DNA from: Elysia marginata
Taxonomy: Eukaryota > Mollusca > Gastropoda > Plakobranchidae
Assembly (NCBI GenBank): GCA_019649035.1
Contig: BMAT01000948.1
Span: 7,768 to 32,044, forward strand
DNA: 24,277 nucleotides
Reading direction: 5' to 3'
Position 1 is the first letter of the stretch, and each line of letters opens with the position of its first letter. Position numbers and translations under genes: made by a program. The notes below the pieces were generated by a model. The model was not told where the DNA came from. It saw only the letters and a program-made list of their open reading frames with translations, and did no database searches. Shown piece by piece: positions 15,701-23,287 of the stretch.

Positions 15701-17858
15701 AAATAAATAAATTCAATTAAATTTTAAGCAAACAGGACATCTATAATATATGCGTCTGCCCAGTGAAACTTCCTATAAATCAGAAATAATAATTTTGCAG
15801 TAAAACCAATTCAACTGAAGATTTTTCATACAAATTTAATGGTGTAATGGTTTAAAAGCTGGCAATAAAGTTTGATGTCATCAAGGTCGAAATCCAAAGC
15901 AAATTTATTACAGAATTGGAAATGCAAAAAGCTCAAAACTCAGGTCAATGTTTGGGGTTTTAAGTATGATGTTAAATGCAGCTATAAATAATGAACTTAC
16001 AAATAGGTAGATTAGCTGCTAGAACTTACTTTACTTGCATCTAAATGAAAATTACAAATTGCAGCCGTTTAGCGACACTTTGCCTCTTAGTCCAAGAGCA
16101 TCATTCAAAATTTTCTATAATTGTCTTTTTAATTTCTCCTAAAGTATAGGAAAGGAAAGAGCGCTTTTTATTTAGTGCCTAGTCCACTTACATGCTCTAA
16201 GCGCTTTACATGGGTTCACCAACAGGCCATTACTTTTTGAACTCACAAAGCATCAGCAAATACTCCCCATAGCCGAGTACTCTTTTAACGCATGAGTGAG
16301 GCAAAGAAATGTGTGTACTTTCTAAAGGATCAAACATTGACCTGCCAAAATCAGGGCTTGAACCTTGCACCTCTCAATCGGAAAGCTGAGCGTCTACTAC
16401 TAGACCATAATGCCACACTTTCAAAGCTGTTTTTTTATCTGGGAATAAGAGAATTTTAATTCTTTCTTGGAGAAACCTTGAGACTAAGGGTGCCTCTATG
16501 TGATAACAAAGAGTCCTTGATTATTTTTTTTTTCATATTCAGATGGAAAGGAGAGAATGTGTCCACCACAGAGCTGGCTAATGTGATCTCAAATCTACCT
16601 TTCATAGAAGATGCCAATGTCTATGGAGTTGCCATACCAGGTGGGCAAAATCAAGGCTTATATTTGTCCTTGAACTGGTACTGTTGGGTTGTGAAAGGGA
16701 AATGCCAGTATTCAAGTATTGAAACTTTGTTTTGTAGTACCAATGCTTTTTTCACTTAAGTTAAACTTTGTAAGAATTTTATTTATGAGAATGGGTGAAA
16801 ATTGTATCTAAAGATTTATGAAAAGATTTTCTGAAATTTGTATATGTTTCTACAATGAGGGGATCAAAGTTTTGCTCCTTTGGCTGTGAACCAGCCCCTT
16901 CTTGGATGTTCCTTTGAACTATCTCTCTCAGTTACTTTCAGATAAATTAACGTTTACAACAAATTAAACCAAAACTAAAGTGAACCTCTGTTTCCTTCTC
17001 CCTCCCTTTCCTTGTTCTGTTTAATCAACCTATGTCATGCAGCCAATCAGAATTAGAAAGAAATAAGATTGGTATCAGTATCACAGAAAAGCTTATTCCT
17101 TCTCTACTCTCAAATACAAAGCTTTATCATGCTTCTGCTTCTGCTTTTGAAGTTATAGCCGGTTGAAGCTAGCAGGGTTAGGACTTATGAAATTTTAGAA
17201 AGAGGAGAAAATCGTTTTTCAAGTTTAGACAACTATAAAGGTGTAAAGTCCTTAGCAATCATACTAATGAAAATTCATAACATAAAATATGAAACTTTAA
17301 TTAAATTAGGTATTAAAACTGTCTAGAAATGGTTTTGGCATCAACTTATAAATTTTTTTAAACTTCTGAACCCAGACTAAACCTTGAAAGCATATTTCTC
17401 AAAACTAGGCCTTTTGACATATGACCCATTGATGCCAGACACATTGTCTCACAGAGAAAGACTCACTGAATTGTCATATTATTCTTTCAACTCTCTATGA
17501 TGTCTTAGTCTTGTTTTTTACTTTTGCCCTTCTTTCTATATTACCAGGGAGTGATGGACGAGCAGGCATGGCAGCCATCACTGTCAGTCCAGGTGCGAGG
17601 ATAACAGAGAAGGAGATGAAAGAGCTGTATGACCATGTTGTTGAGGAGTTGCCCTCATACGCCCAACCTCTGTTTATACGTCACTTAACGCAGGCTGTCC
17701 TTACTGGGACTTTCAAGCAGCGCAAGGTAGAACTTGTCAAGGAAGCCTATGATATCAGTCTGGTCAAGGATCCTTTGTTTTTCCTTGACCACAAGAAGCA
17801 AACTTACAGCCCACTCAGAGAGCAAGACTTGGGTACATTCTTGTCATCTAAACTGTAG
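620..17858 (+). CDS. SLC27A2-like: SLC27A-family fatty-acid transport protein / very-long-chain acyl-CoA synthetase, 3' part of the gene (exons listed separately)
   Basis: SLC27A (FATP/ACSVL) proteins are membrane-associated enzymes that activate long and very long chain fatty acids to acyl-CoA using ATP and CoA, which drives uptake and feeds lipid synthesis or peroxisomal oxidation. Joining the constant exons with any one variant exon gives an uninterrupted frame of 507 residues plus stop. In order it shows YIYTSGTTG followed by xPK (ATP P-loop), [19 protein letters not shown] (adenylate-binding motif), [27 protein letters not shown] (family signature) and TGTFK (C-terminal catalytic lysine). 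The wording [15 protein letters not shown] resembles SLC27A2 more than SLC27A1/4, as I recall those proteins. Family members are about 620-650 residues, so the N-terminal membrane region is encoded upstream of this window. All splice phases agree across nine junction-joined exons. Paralogue assignment is less certain than family. Confidence 0.95.
731..1586 (+). other. Intron
   Basis: AT-rich intron between two recognised exons, from GTAAGT at 731 to TTCCAG ending at 1586. Just after the donor there is a short imperfect duplication of the exon end, with TTATTGTTGGAT repeated at about 717 and 739. Nothing else is recognised. Confidence 0.85.
1587..1802 (+). CDS. SLC27A2-like: SLC27A-like constant exon 2, ends inside the ATP P-loop
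   Basis: This 216-nt exon encodes residues 38-109 plus the first base of the next codon. It contains a family-variable linker ([16 protein letters not shown], then a His/Pro-rich stretch, then [13 protein letters not shown]) and ends in YIYTSGTTG. That last motif is the glycine-rich ATP-binding loop of adenylate-forming enzymes. The exon stops exactly after the G that begins the final glycine codon, so the PK half of the motif must come from the next exon. The donor is GTAAGG and the acceptor TTCCAG. This is the common upstream partner of all four variant exons. Confidence 0.95.
2090..3005. repeat. Unclassified repeat block with TAGATC-rich and duplicated segments
   Basis: Several internal duplications are visible. 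A unit of about 70 bp is present twice (about 2229-2298 and 2299-2366), each copy starting GAGAACTC followed by GG and CTAAA. The string TCTACTTTAGAATCTTCATC occurs at about 2358 and again at 2644. Two units beginning GTGGGCCCTA lie at about 2511 and 2564, each leading into TAGATCTAGAT-type runs. The block looks like interspersed-repeat or transposon-derived sequence. I see no transposase or reverse-transcriptase coding. The exact limits are uncertain. Confidence 0.5.
3121..3180 (+). repeat. tRNA-like element (SINE head or tRNA pseudogene)
   Basis: TAGCTTAGTTGG at 3125-3136 is an exact A box and GGTTCGAATCA at 3169-3179 is a near-exact B box, with tRNA-like spacing. A possible anticodon stem (ACCTC/GAGGT) encloses an eight-base loop, and the T arm has a mismatch. 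No paired acceptor stem is visible. A functional tRNA is therefore unlikely and a SINE-type relic is favoured. Confidence 0.6.
3690..3833 (-). repeat. tRNA-derived SINE, antisense
   Basis: On the minus strand this reads GGGCAGCGTGGCGAAGTGGT, with a B box GGTTCGATTC at 3770-3779. A body then follows with the motifs TTGCCTTGGGAAAGCAATT and CAGTCCACCCACCTGTAAAA. The same body occurs on the plus strand at 21516-21790, so both are copies of one SINE family. Confidence 0.8.
4758..4916 (+). CDS. SLC27A2-like: Variant exon A (P-loop PK to acyl-pocket loop)
   Basis: The exon begins [15 protein letters not shown] and ends in [16 protein letters not shown] followed by TIDQG. It supplies the PK residues that complete TSGTTG of the P-loop and the LPLYH loop next to the acyl-binding tunnel. 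It is 159 nt and phase 1-1. The acceptor is AATTTACAG, preceded by a possible branch site TACTAAA. The donor is GTTGTT, which departs from consensus. It is unusual in having Ala rather than Pro after PK, and Thr in the loop where B and C have Gly. With copy B it shares KAC, a DF pair, DILYT and HSSG. The reading frame is intact. Confidence 0.92.
4917..7260 (+). other. Intron between variant exons A and B
   Basis: AT-rich sequence of about 2.3 kb with T-runs. The short open stretches in it look like chance frames of low-complexity T-rich DNA with no recognisable domain. No further variant exon copy or clear transposable element was seen. It ends in ACCATTTACAG. Confidence 0.75.
7261..7419 (+). 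CDS. SLC27A2-like: Variant exon B (P-loop PK to acyl-pocket loop)
   Basis: The exon reads [17 protein letters not shown] at the start and [15 protein letters not shown] then CSAISSG at the end. It is 159 nt, phase 1-1, with acceptor CATTTACAG and a non-consensus donor GTGGCA. The first 18 bases from the acceptor (TTTACAGGCAACCCTAAG) are identical to copy A. The variable middle carries two cysteines (VCDFC) not found in the other copies. The triple glycine in the loop is shared with copy C. No stop or frameshift is present. Confidence 0.93.
7420..8716 (+). other. Intron between variant exons B and C
   Basis: AT-rich sequence of about 1.3 kb with no recognised element. The acceptor before exon C (TTTTTGTTGGTGTCGCAG) has a shorter pyrimidine tract, broken by G residues, than those of the constant exons. 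Confidence 0.75.
8717..8875 (+). CDS. SLC27A2-like: Variant exon C (P-loop PK to acyl-pocket loop)
   Basis: The exon begins [16 protein letters not shown] and ends [15 protein letters not shown] followed by FSVIYQG. It is 159 nt, phase 1-1, with acceptor GTCGCAG and a weak donor GTGTGC. Its HSAG loop is the wording I recall from vertebrate FATPs, so it may be the most ancestral-looking copy in that loop. With copy D it shares YxxQRKA, an SS pair, an LC pair and DT. It lacks the cysteine after KA that the other three have. The frame is intact. Confidence 0.93.
8876..9667 (+). other. Intron between variant exons C and D
   Basis: AT-rich sequence of about 0.8 kb, the shortest spacer in the array. 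No other element is recognised. It ends CCATTGACTGTAAG, an AAG rather than CAG/TAG acceptor. Confidence 0.75.
9668..9823 (+). CDS. SLC27A2-like: Variant exon D (divergent copy, one codon shorter)
   Basis: The exon begins [16 protein letters not shown] and ends [15 protein letters not shown] followed by NVISKG. It is 156 nt and phase 1-1. Three things set it apart. The residue before PK is Val instead of Asn. The glycine loop after LPLYH has lost one codon and gained a Glu (HTSGEVG against HSSGGGIG in B). The acceptor is AAG with a weak tract, and the donor is GTTTAG. The frame and the key PK and LPLYH residues are kept, which argues against simple decay. It is the most likely of the four to be used rarely or in a special context. 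Confidence 0.88.
9824..12999 (+). other. Long intron downstream of the variant exon array
   Basis: About 3.2 kb between the last variant exon and constant exon 3. It contains homopolymer runs (A-run near 10366-10380) and the assembly gap. I looked for a fifth exon copy and found no NPK/LPLYH-type coding. The acceptor is CATCTTAAAG, with a poor pyrimidine tract. Confidence 0.75.
12132..12179. other. Assembly gap (48 N)
   Basis: A run of 48 undetermined bases lies in the intron downstream of the variant array. If the gap length is real it is too short to hide a whole 159-nt exon. If it is a placeholder, unseen sequence could be larger. Confidence 0.99.
13000..13124 (+). CDS. SLC27A2-like: SLC27A-like constant exon 3 (IQYIGEL)
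   Basis: This exon completes the glycine codon left by the variant exon (G|GA) and encodes residues 163-204: [15 protein letters not shown], then [15 protein letters not shown] and FRYLLAQPA. This is the conserved FATP segment directly after the LPLYH loop, which confirms that the variant exons splice into this position. It begins in phase 1 and ends in phase 0. The donor is GTATGT. The acceptor AAAG at 12996-12999 is weak. An alternative AG at 12968-12969 would not keep the family sequence. Confidence 0.93.
13125..13683 (+). other. Intron
   Basis: An open frame extends back from the next exon to 13618, but an in-frame TAA at 13615-13617 excludes the tempting acceptor TTTCAG at 13599. The acceptor TTCACAG ending at 13683 is chosen because it restores the family's spacing between LLAQP and GNGLR. 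Confidence 0.75.
13684..13875 (+). CDS. SLC27A2-like: SLC27A-like constant exon 4 (GNGLR, FFGATEG)
   Basis: The exon encodes residues 205-268, starting [20 protein letters not shown], followed by [17 protein letters not shown] and a [13 protein letters not shown] end. GNGLR and the GATEG motif are hallmarks of the family; the T-E pair contacts ATP and magnesium in adenylate-forming enzymes. Length is 192 nt, phase 0-0, with donor GTATGT. The start is inferred from protein spacing, and an acceptor a few codons away cannot be fully excluded. Confidence 0.88.
13876..14665 (+). other. Intron
   Basis: AT-rich, with short T-rich open stretches that resemble no protein. It ends in a pyrimidine tract followed by TGTCCAG. 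Confidence 0.8.
14666..14765 (+). CDS. SLC27A2-like: SLC27A-like constant exon 5 ([13 protein letters not shown])
   Basis: This 100-nt exon encodes residues 269-301: [20 protein letters not shown], then [14 protein letters not shown]. It matches the FATP segment with the pattern PVRDxNGxCxxV that precedes GEPG, part of the beta-barrel after the adenylate motif. Phase is 0 at the start and 1 at the end. The acceptor is TGTCCAG and the donor GTAGAC. Confidence 0.93.
14766..15306 (+). other. Intron
   Basis: AT-rich intron with no recognised element apart from a small inverted repeat (CATAGTTATA / TATAAACTATAG) near 14808-14827. It ends in TTTTTAAATTTACAG. Confidence 0.8.
15307..15517 (+). CDS. 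SLC27A2-like: SLC27A-like constant exon 6 (GDLYFNYGD, start of the FATP signature)
   Basis: The exon encodes residues 302-371: [18 protein letters not shown], a lysine-rich stretch ([11 protein letters not shown]), [16 protein letters not shown] and [10 protein letters not shown]. The GD pair of GDLYFNYGD and the DRxGD motif belong to the ribose-binding and hinge region of adenylate-forming enzymes. The family signature is split across this junction: AG at the end joins A of the next exon to give Arg. Phase is 1 at the start and 2 at the end, with donor GTTAAA. Confidence 0.94.
15518..16542 (+). other. Intron with an antisense SINE
   Basis: About 1 kb. It contains a SINE on the minus strand at about 16150-16418. 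The remainder is AT-rich without recognised features. A long T-rich tract and ATATTCAG precede the next exon. Confidence 0.8.
16150..16418 (-). repeat. tRNA-derived SINE, antisense
   Basis: Minus-strand reading starts GTGTGGCATTATGGTCTAGT, has a B-box-like GGTTCAAGCCC, then the body motifs GGCAGGTCAATGTTTG and GCCTCACTCATGCGTTAAA. It ends with GAACCCATGTAAAGCGCTT and AAAGCGCTCTTTCC. The same modules occur in the same order on the plus strand at 19079-19390, so the two are copies of one family in opposite orientations. Confidence 0.85.
16543..16640 (+). CDS. SLC27A2-like: SLC27A-like constant exon 7 ([11 protein letters not shown])
   Basis: This 98-nt exon encodes residues 372-404: after completing the split Arg, [14 protein letters not shown], then [26 protein letters not shown] is the second half of the FATP signature and sits at the start of the mobile C-terminal domain that rotates between adenylation and thioester steps. 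The phases are 2 and 1. The acceptor is ATATTCAG after a T-rich tract, and the donor is GTGGGC. Confidence 0.95.
16641..17547 (+). other. Intron
   Basis: AT-rich intron of about 0.9 kb without a recognised element. It ends TTTCTATATTACCAG before the terminal exon. Confidence 0.8.
17548..17858 (+). CDS. SLC27A2-like: SLC27A-like terminal coding exon, ends in Ser-Lys-Leu
   Basis: The exon encodes residues 405-507 and the stop codon TAG (17856-17858). Visible segments are [46 protein letters not shown] and [22 protein letters not shown] carries the conserved C-terminal lysine that catalyses adenylation in this superfamily. The end matches the normal family end, so the protein is not truncated. 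The last residues are LSSKL. SKL at the C-terminus is the canonical peroxisomal targeting signal type 1, which points to peroxisomal targeting of at least part of the product. All four variant isoforms would share this tail. Confidence 0.96.
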
Positions 17859-18220
17859 TCTGATATGAATTTGATTCTTTTGTCTTTTTAAGTTATTAAA
17901 GCTGTGGAAGATGAAATGAGGTTTTTAAGCTGGTGCACTGCAGCTTTTCTTCCTGACAAAGTGGTTTGTTTTTTTTTTAAACTGAGTGTATGTAGTTGAT
18001 CCTGATACATTCATGTAAAAAGCATTGTATGAAACAATGGTAAAGAGTTTGTGCATCAATCCTTTTAATTTATGCAAAGTCTATGAGGCATGGAATTTTT
18101 ACATAAATAGTAGTATGACACATAATCGCAGTAGTTTTTAGCAAATTTTATTATCACTGAATGCCTTTATCCATAAATCTGTATTCTGAAAATAAAAATG
18201 ACACTTTAAGTTAATGTACA
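17859..18220 (+). other. Probable 3' UTR
   Basis: AT-rich sequence directly after the stop. Two poly(A) signals are visible: ATTAAA at 17895-17900 and AATAAA at 18191-18196. The second is followed by T/GT-rich sequence (about 18221-18238). The true cleavage site and any longer 3' UTR cannot be fixed from sequence alone. Confidence 0.6.
18191..18196 (+). terminator. Candidate polyadenylation signal AATAAA
   Basis: Canonical hexamer about 330 bases after the stop codon, followed within 40 bases by T-rich GACTTTTGCTGT. It is a stronger candidate than the variant ATTAAA at 17895. Other AATAAA hexamers further downstream (for example 19972-19977) could serve longer transcripts. Confidence 0.5.
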
Positions 18221-19078
18221 AGACTTTTGCTGTACTCAGGACAAAAAATTGTTGGCTAATATGTATTGCTCAAGCCTGTTTTAATTTGCGCTTTGGAACG
18301 AAGACTTATTCAGAATTTGTACTAGTTTCATGTTTTAATGAAAGGACAATCAATTTTTATGCATGTAGGCCTATAAAAACATTTAGTACTGTTTTCTGCA
18401 TGCTTTGTAATAGGTTATACAAAAAGACCGTGCTTTTGGTATGGGTTTGCAGTTTAAATGAGCAGGCTGAACAAACCGTAATTGTTGCAAGGCTCTCATG
18501 TGTGAAGGTTTATGGGTGTAATTGCTCTGAAGAGCTAACTTGGCTTTCTTTTTCAAAATATATTGGATAGAATTAAGGTTTTACTGTTTAAAATGTGTGT
18601 ACTCAGGAATTATATTCACACTGATACCAGGTTGTGACATTGGGCAGAGAGGAGAAAAATGTTGCCCTCCTATAAATATTATACTATACATATTATTTCT
18701 AAAGCTTTTTCTTTATTCCGTGACTCAGGAATACTTAGCTTTTGCTGATTTTGATGTCATATTTTACAACATAACTTTAACAGTTTAAGGCATTTACACA
18801 TATTATTAAGTTATTCAAAACATTTGCTCTTTTTAGAAAAATAGAAATTGTATTTTATGTTTCCGTTTTTCTTCCTAGCAGTGGCAAGGGTTTGTCTGTC
18901 TATTTAGAGTTCATATGTCTCTTATTTGTGCGCAATGCATTCCAGACAAAATCTATTGACCTTAGAAGACAAGAACGTGCCTTATAAATAAAATCAAACA
19001 ATTTAGTTAAGTGAAACTTCAGATTGTATTTCTAGTCTGTGTTCTGTACCTGGTTGTAAAACATGTTCATATTGATTG

Positions 19079-19390
19079 TGTGGCGTCGTGGTGTAGTGGA
19101 TCGAGAGGTCCGGGGTTCGAGTCCTGCTTTCGGCAGGTCGATGTTTAGTCCTTGAGAAAGGCTATTTACACACATTTCTTCGCCTCACTCATGCGTTAAA
19201 CGAGTACCTGACTATAGGCAGTGAAAGATCTTTTTAGAATGCTAGAGTGATGCGCTTAACTAGCTGCTCCTCTGTGGGTTCGGAAAGTACTTTGGTTGGG
19301 AATGGCCTGTCGGGGAACCCATGTAAAGCGCTTAGAGCACATTAGTGGATAAGCGCTATATAAGAACGCTCTTTATCTCTTTTTTTATCT
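19079..19390 (+). repeat. tRNA-derived SINE
   Basis: The head reads GTGTGGCGTCGTGGTGTAGT and a B box GGTTCGAGTCC follows after an unusually short interval, as if the anticodon region were deleted. The body has GGCAGGTCGATGTTTAGTCC, GCCTCACTCATGCGTTAAAC, ACTATAGGCAGTG and GGGGAACCCATGTAAAGCGC. It ends AGCGCTATATAAGAACGCTC followed by a T-rich TTTATCTCTTT tail. It is the same family as the antisense copy at 16150-16418. Confidence 0.88.
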
Positions 19391-21515
19391 CTTTGATGAA
19401 GCTATAAAAGATTAACACATTTTTCTATATCACCTCTTCAGAATTATCTGCTGTCAAAATGAATTCTTTTTCTTTTCTCAACATATATGTGTTTCCTTTT
19501 ATTCTTTTGCCTCTCATCGAAGTATTTTATGTAGCTGATATAGAACTTTGCCAAGTTGCCAAAATTTGGAAAATAATATTTTCATTCCCATGTATTAAAC
19601 TATTTTTATCTGATTCCTTCTTCCCTTACACTCACACACATACATCTGTATATTAAGTGGATTCCTTAGACTATGAGCCTTGGTACAGAAGTTCAAATTC
19701 TTACTGAGCTGCTAAAGCATTTAAAAAGCATTAAAATTTGGACTTTTATCTTTCTGAAAGTGCATTTAGCTAATGTCAAATAACTTAATTAGGTTCTAAG
19801 TGACTCTTATTTCTTTTATCGATTTTGCCGAAGACCTCTCAAAGTTATCTTTTATTTTCCTATGCACCTATTCAAGAACTCCTCCTACACAGATACACGC
19901 ATAAGAATTTTAAAAAGTCACCATGTTTTTGTTTGATACTGAAACTGTTAATATTTATTTATGCTTTGTGCAATAAAAGTAGAAATGTTATTTTTAACTG
20001 ACCTCATTTTTTTAAATACTATTTCTTTTACTTCCAAAGTGGCTATTTAGGGCCAGATTTTCATCACTGGGGTATTCATGAAAAGCATTTTATTGAGAAT
20101 GGCAAAGCTTTGGGAGCAGACCAGTCCCAGCAGCAAGTGGTTTCAAAAGACTGGCTCTGAAAAATATAGACTAACTGTCCTATGAAAACAAAGGGGTTTA
20201 CTTCAAATAAATTATTTGAAATTATTATCGGTATTTTATTTTTAGGAGACCTTTTTCATTTTTAAACCTGTCACTATGGGATAGAAACATGTGTCTTGGT
20301 AAATATGTATGTTGTTAATGGAAACCAGCGCCAATAGTGTGGTTTTTATGTGTAAGTGCTTTTTATCAAATTAATTAGTGTACAAACTAAGTGGTTACTT
20401 ATTGTTTCTATAGGATATTGCTTAAAAGTTTACATATTTAAACTGTTTAAACTGGATTTTTCAATATCAATTGTTGTCACACAGAGTTGTATTCAGGAAA
20501 TTGCTAAAAATGTCTGTTGTCTATATTTACTCTTAAAATGATTATAAAATTGCCATAAATCACATTATATGCTAATTTATGATATAAAAAAATAATCTTA
20601 ATCTGTAATGGGTTTATGCATTTAATGATGAATAGAACAGCCCTTTTGAGCAAGTTAATAAAAGAAAAATAAGTTGCAATTTTTTCCTTTGTTATTGTTA
20701 TCGGAGACTGTCTGTTGACTTATTTTTTTAATTGCTTGCAATTATAGACAATCTTTTCTAAATCTTTATTTGAGTTTTTTGGTTGAACGCTTTAAATGAT
20801 TTATCCTCCTGACACCCAAGAGAAAAGATTTGTCTACAACTGCAACTCTTCTTCAATTTTTTGCTTACAGCATGCTTTCTTGATGATGAATTCTATAAAT
20901 ATAATACTCTGTTTAGCTGTTGGTAGTTTTGGAGGTCTTATTTACCATGTATTGACAGTCTTAACAATATTTTAAAATTACCAAGGAATTTTCCACAAAG
21001 CATATGCTATCTTGAGATAGGGTTAACATTTTCCATTTAGTGCCAGCTGTAGTCTTTGGTATTGTTATGTACAGTGGGCTTTGACTATGATGACCCAGGC
21101 CGTTGTCAAATCTCAGCCATAACGAATACTTTTCATAGAATGGTTTTATTACTCTCTAAGTAATACAACAACCTTAGACTCAACAAATCCTTGTATTTAA
21201 CGAACTGAAATAAAATCCCGAATTTTTTCTTCTCTTTAACCTTTACAAATTTCCTTGTTTAGAATAAACCTCTTCCAGGCCAACCTTGTTTTCAGCAAAC
21301 TAGAATTGAAACTGAAAGTAATGGTTGGTCTTTTTTTAGCCTTTTTTCTGGTATGTTGTTCACTTCATCAGCGGTATAGTTTTCACAAGATTAAACTTCA
21401 AAGAGAGAGTTGTCTGAAAATATATCAGAGGAAAAATCGGCTAGCGTTGCAAAAACTTCAGCACTGTGTGTTCTAATCTTTGCAGTTTTAAATAATGTTT
21501 CAAGATTGAGAATCT

Positions 21516-21790
21516 GGAGCAGCGTGGTTAGTGCGTCTGATTTGTGATCCGGCAGTCGCGGGCTAGATTCCCAACCACGACGCATGTTGTAGTTGCCTTA
21601 GGAAAGCAATTAATCCACACCTTCCTCAGTCCACCCACCTGTAAAATGGGTACTGGCTATAGGCAGTGCGTGAAATTTGTAGAATGTTTGTATTGAAGTG
21701 CCTAACAGGCAGCCGTGCTGTAATGCTATAAAATATGAGTTGAATTTGCTTTGGTGTGTATTGGCCTGCTGGGGGAAATATGTAAAGTCT
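21516..21790 (+). repeat. tRNA-derived SINE
   Basis: The head GGAGCAGCGTGGTTAGTGCG and the body TTGCCTTAGGAAAGCAATTA with CAGTCCACCCACCTGTAAAA match the antisense element at 3690-3833. Beyond that it carries GGCTATAGGCAGTG and TTGGCCTGCTGGGG...ATATGTAAAG, which resemble the 3' modules of the 19079-19390 family. The two families therefore appear to share a 3' domain while having different heads. Confidence 0.8.
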
Positions 21791-22074
21791 GAAGACTGCC
21801 TTCAGTGGTGGAAGATTATAATCCATATTTTTTTTTTAATATAGTGTAGAACTTTCTTCTTTGGTTTGTTTTGGGTTACTTTAAAGAGACCTTGCTTTCA
21901 ACGAACCTTGGTTTCAACGAACTCTTTATATTTTCCTGCACAGTTGGTTGGATCCTAGGCCTACTGTAGTATCTAAACCACCAAAGACCTCAGTAAAGAT
22001 GGCGCTGTATTAAGTAAAATTGTCATTCAAATACCAGAAATATGTCAGACTACACTCTCCAGAGTAGTTTCAAT

Positions 22075-22241
22075 CTATATTTTGTCATTGATCAGATCAA
22101 GGTGACCAGTGAGGAACAGTCAGCCTGTAGGTGAATTCAGTCCCCAAAGGTCCTCGATGTTTCTTATGTGGGCAAAAAAGTAGGCAATGTTGGAGTAGGT
22201 GCACATATTACAGCATAAGTTGACACTTTAATGGTGAATGA
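22075..22241 (+). repeat. Direct repeat, copy 1 of 2
   Basis: About 167 bp, starting CTATATTTTGTCATTGATCA and ending TGACACTTTAATGGTGAATG. It is nearly identical to 23592-23761, with a small number of substitutions and short indels. Both copies have the same orientation. No coding is seen. Confidence 0.85.
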
Positions 22242-22337
22242 TGTTACGACTTTTTAAATGCATTTTGCATACATTGAAGCAAATCTACACAAATAAATTT
22301 ACCAATATAACAAAAGACAAACATAAAAGCTCGTGAA

Positions 22338-22355
22338 AAAGAGAGAGAGAGAGAA
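22338..22355. repeat. Short GA microsatellite
   Basis: AAAGAGAGAGAGAGAGAAG-type simple repeat in non-coding sequence. Confidence 0.8.
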
Positions 22356-23287
22356 GTAGAGAAAAGAGATGTATCTGCAGCAGGTACATGAACTATTTTG
22401 TTGGTTACATTAATATTAGTCTGTTCCATTATTTTATCAACAGCCTTGACCATGACGAAACCTTGGTTGTAGCCAAATCAAACCCTAGAACCGTTGATTT
22501 CATTATAACCAAGGTTTGCTTTACATGTGTGGTAATGAATTTGGGAACTTATATTTGACTGAAGGTAAAGTACATTATGATCTGAAAAGTCAAACAAGCC
22601 TACATTGGTCACTGTCAATGAAAATAAAAGTGATGATATTGCTAGCGATTTAGAATTAAACAGATCCCATGATAGAGAATTGGCTTAGGCCATTTAACAA
22701 AAAAAAAAAACCACCCATAACAGCAACACCAATGCAGATCTAGAAAATTCTGTCTCTGATTGCAAGCATAATTATGTGAACTTAATGAAAATGTGCAAAA
22801 TCTGTCTTCATTGTTGGATTCGCCTTTTTATTAAAAGGCTAGTCTTAATCCTTCATAAATAATAAGTTTGAGAGGAGTAGGAAATTTATAGAAAAATCTA
22901 CCTCCTTTTGAACTAGTTTGCGTATTCAGGGACTCCGCATAGTCATACTCCAAGTCTGATTCATTGACTTTTAAATACTTTTTCTACTTTGTATGCTTTA
23001 ACACCCAACTAGACAGTGGTTTGTTGTTTGTTTTTTTTTAATAAACACCTCATTCATTGCTGGGTTGATGCTGCCAACACCACGAAGCAATTTATGTAAC
23101 GAAGATTACGTTATGTAAAATAATGGTTAAAATGATAATTATGCAAACAATTTCATGGATACATAGATGATGTAAGAAAAACCAAATGAATGAATCGAAA
23201 AATTGACTGTTATTTCATAAGCAGCAACCCAGAAATGGGTGTGTGTTGAAATTTATTTAAATCCAACAGTGTAGCTTGGCACATATA

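Larger units (their letters stand above)
21060..22535. mobile_element. Possible non-autonomous pogo/Tigger-like DNA transposon
   Basis: The left end TA-CAGTGGGCTTTGACTATGAT leads into ATAACGAATA. The right end, read on the minus strand, is GTAAAGCAAACCTTGGTTATAA. Both recall pogo/Tigger terminal repeats of the CAGT...ACCT..TATAACGAA type. Related CTT-GG-TTCAACGAAC stretches occur inside (about 21890-21925 and 22455-22515). No transposase is encoded, and the interval contains a SINE and other repeats. The ends are imperfect, so this is a tentative call. Confidence 0.3.

Noticed and set aside
18214..18570. 118-codon open frame after the transporter gene
   Set aside because: No recognisable domain, AT-driven composition and a position over the likely 3' UTR. 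It has no splice or promoter context to support a gene.
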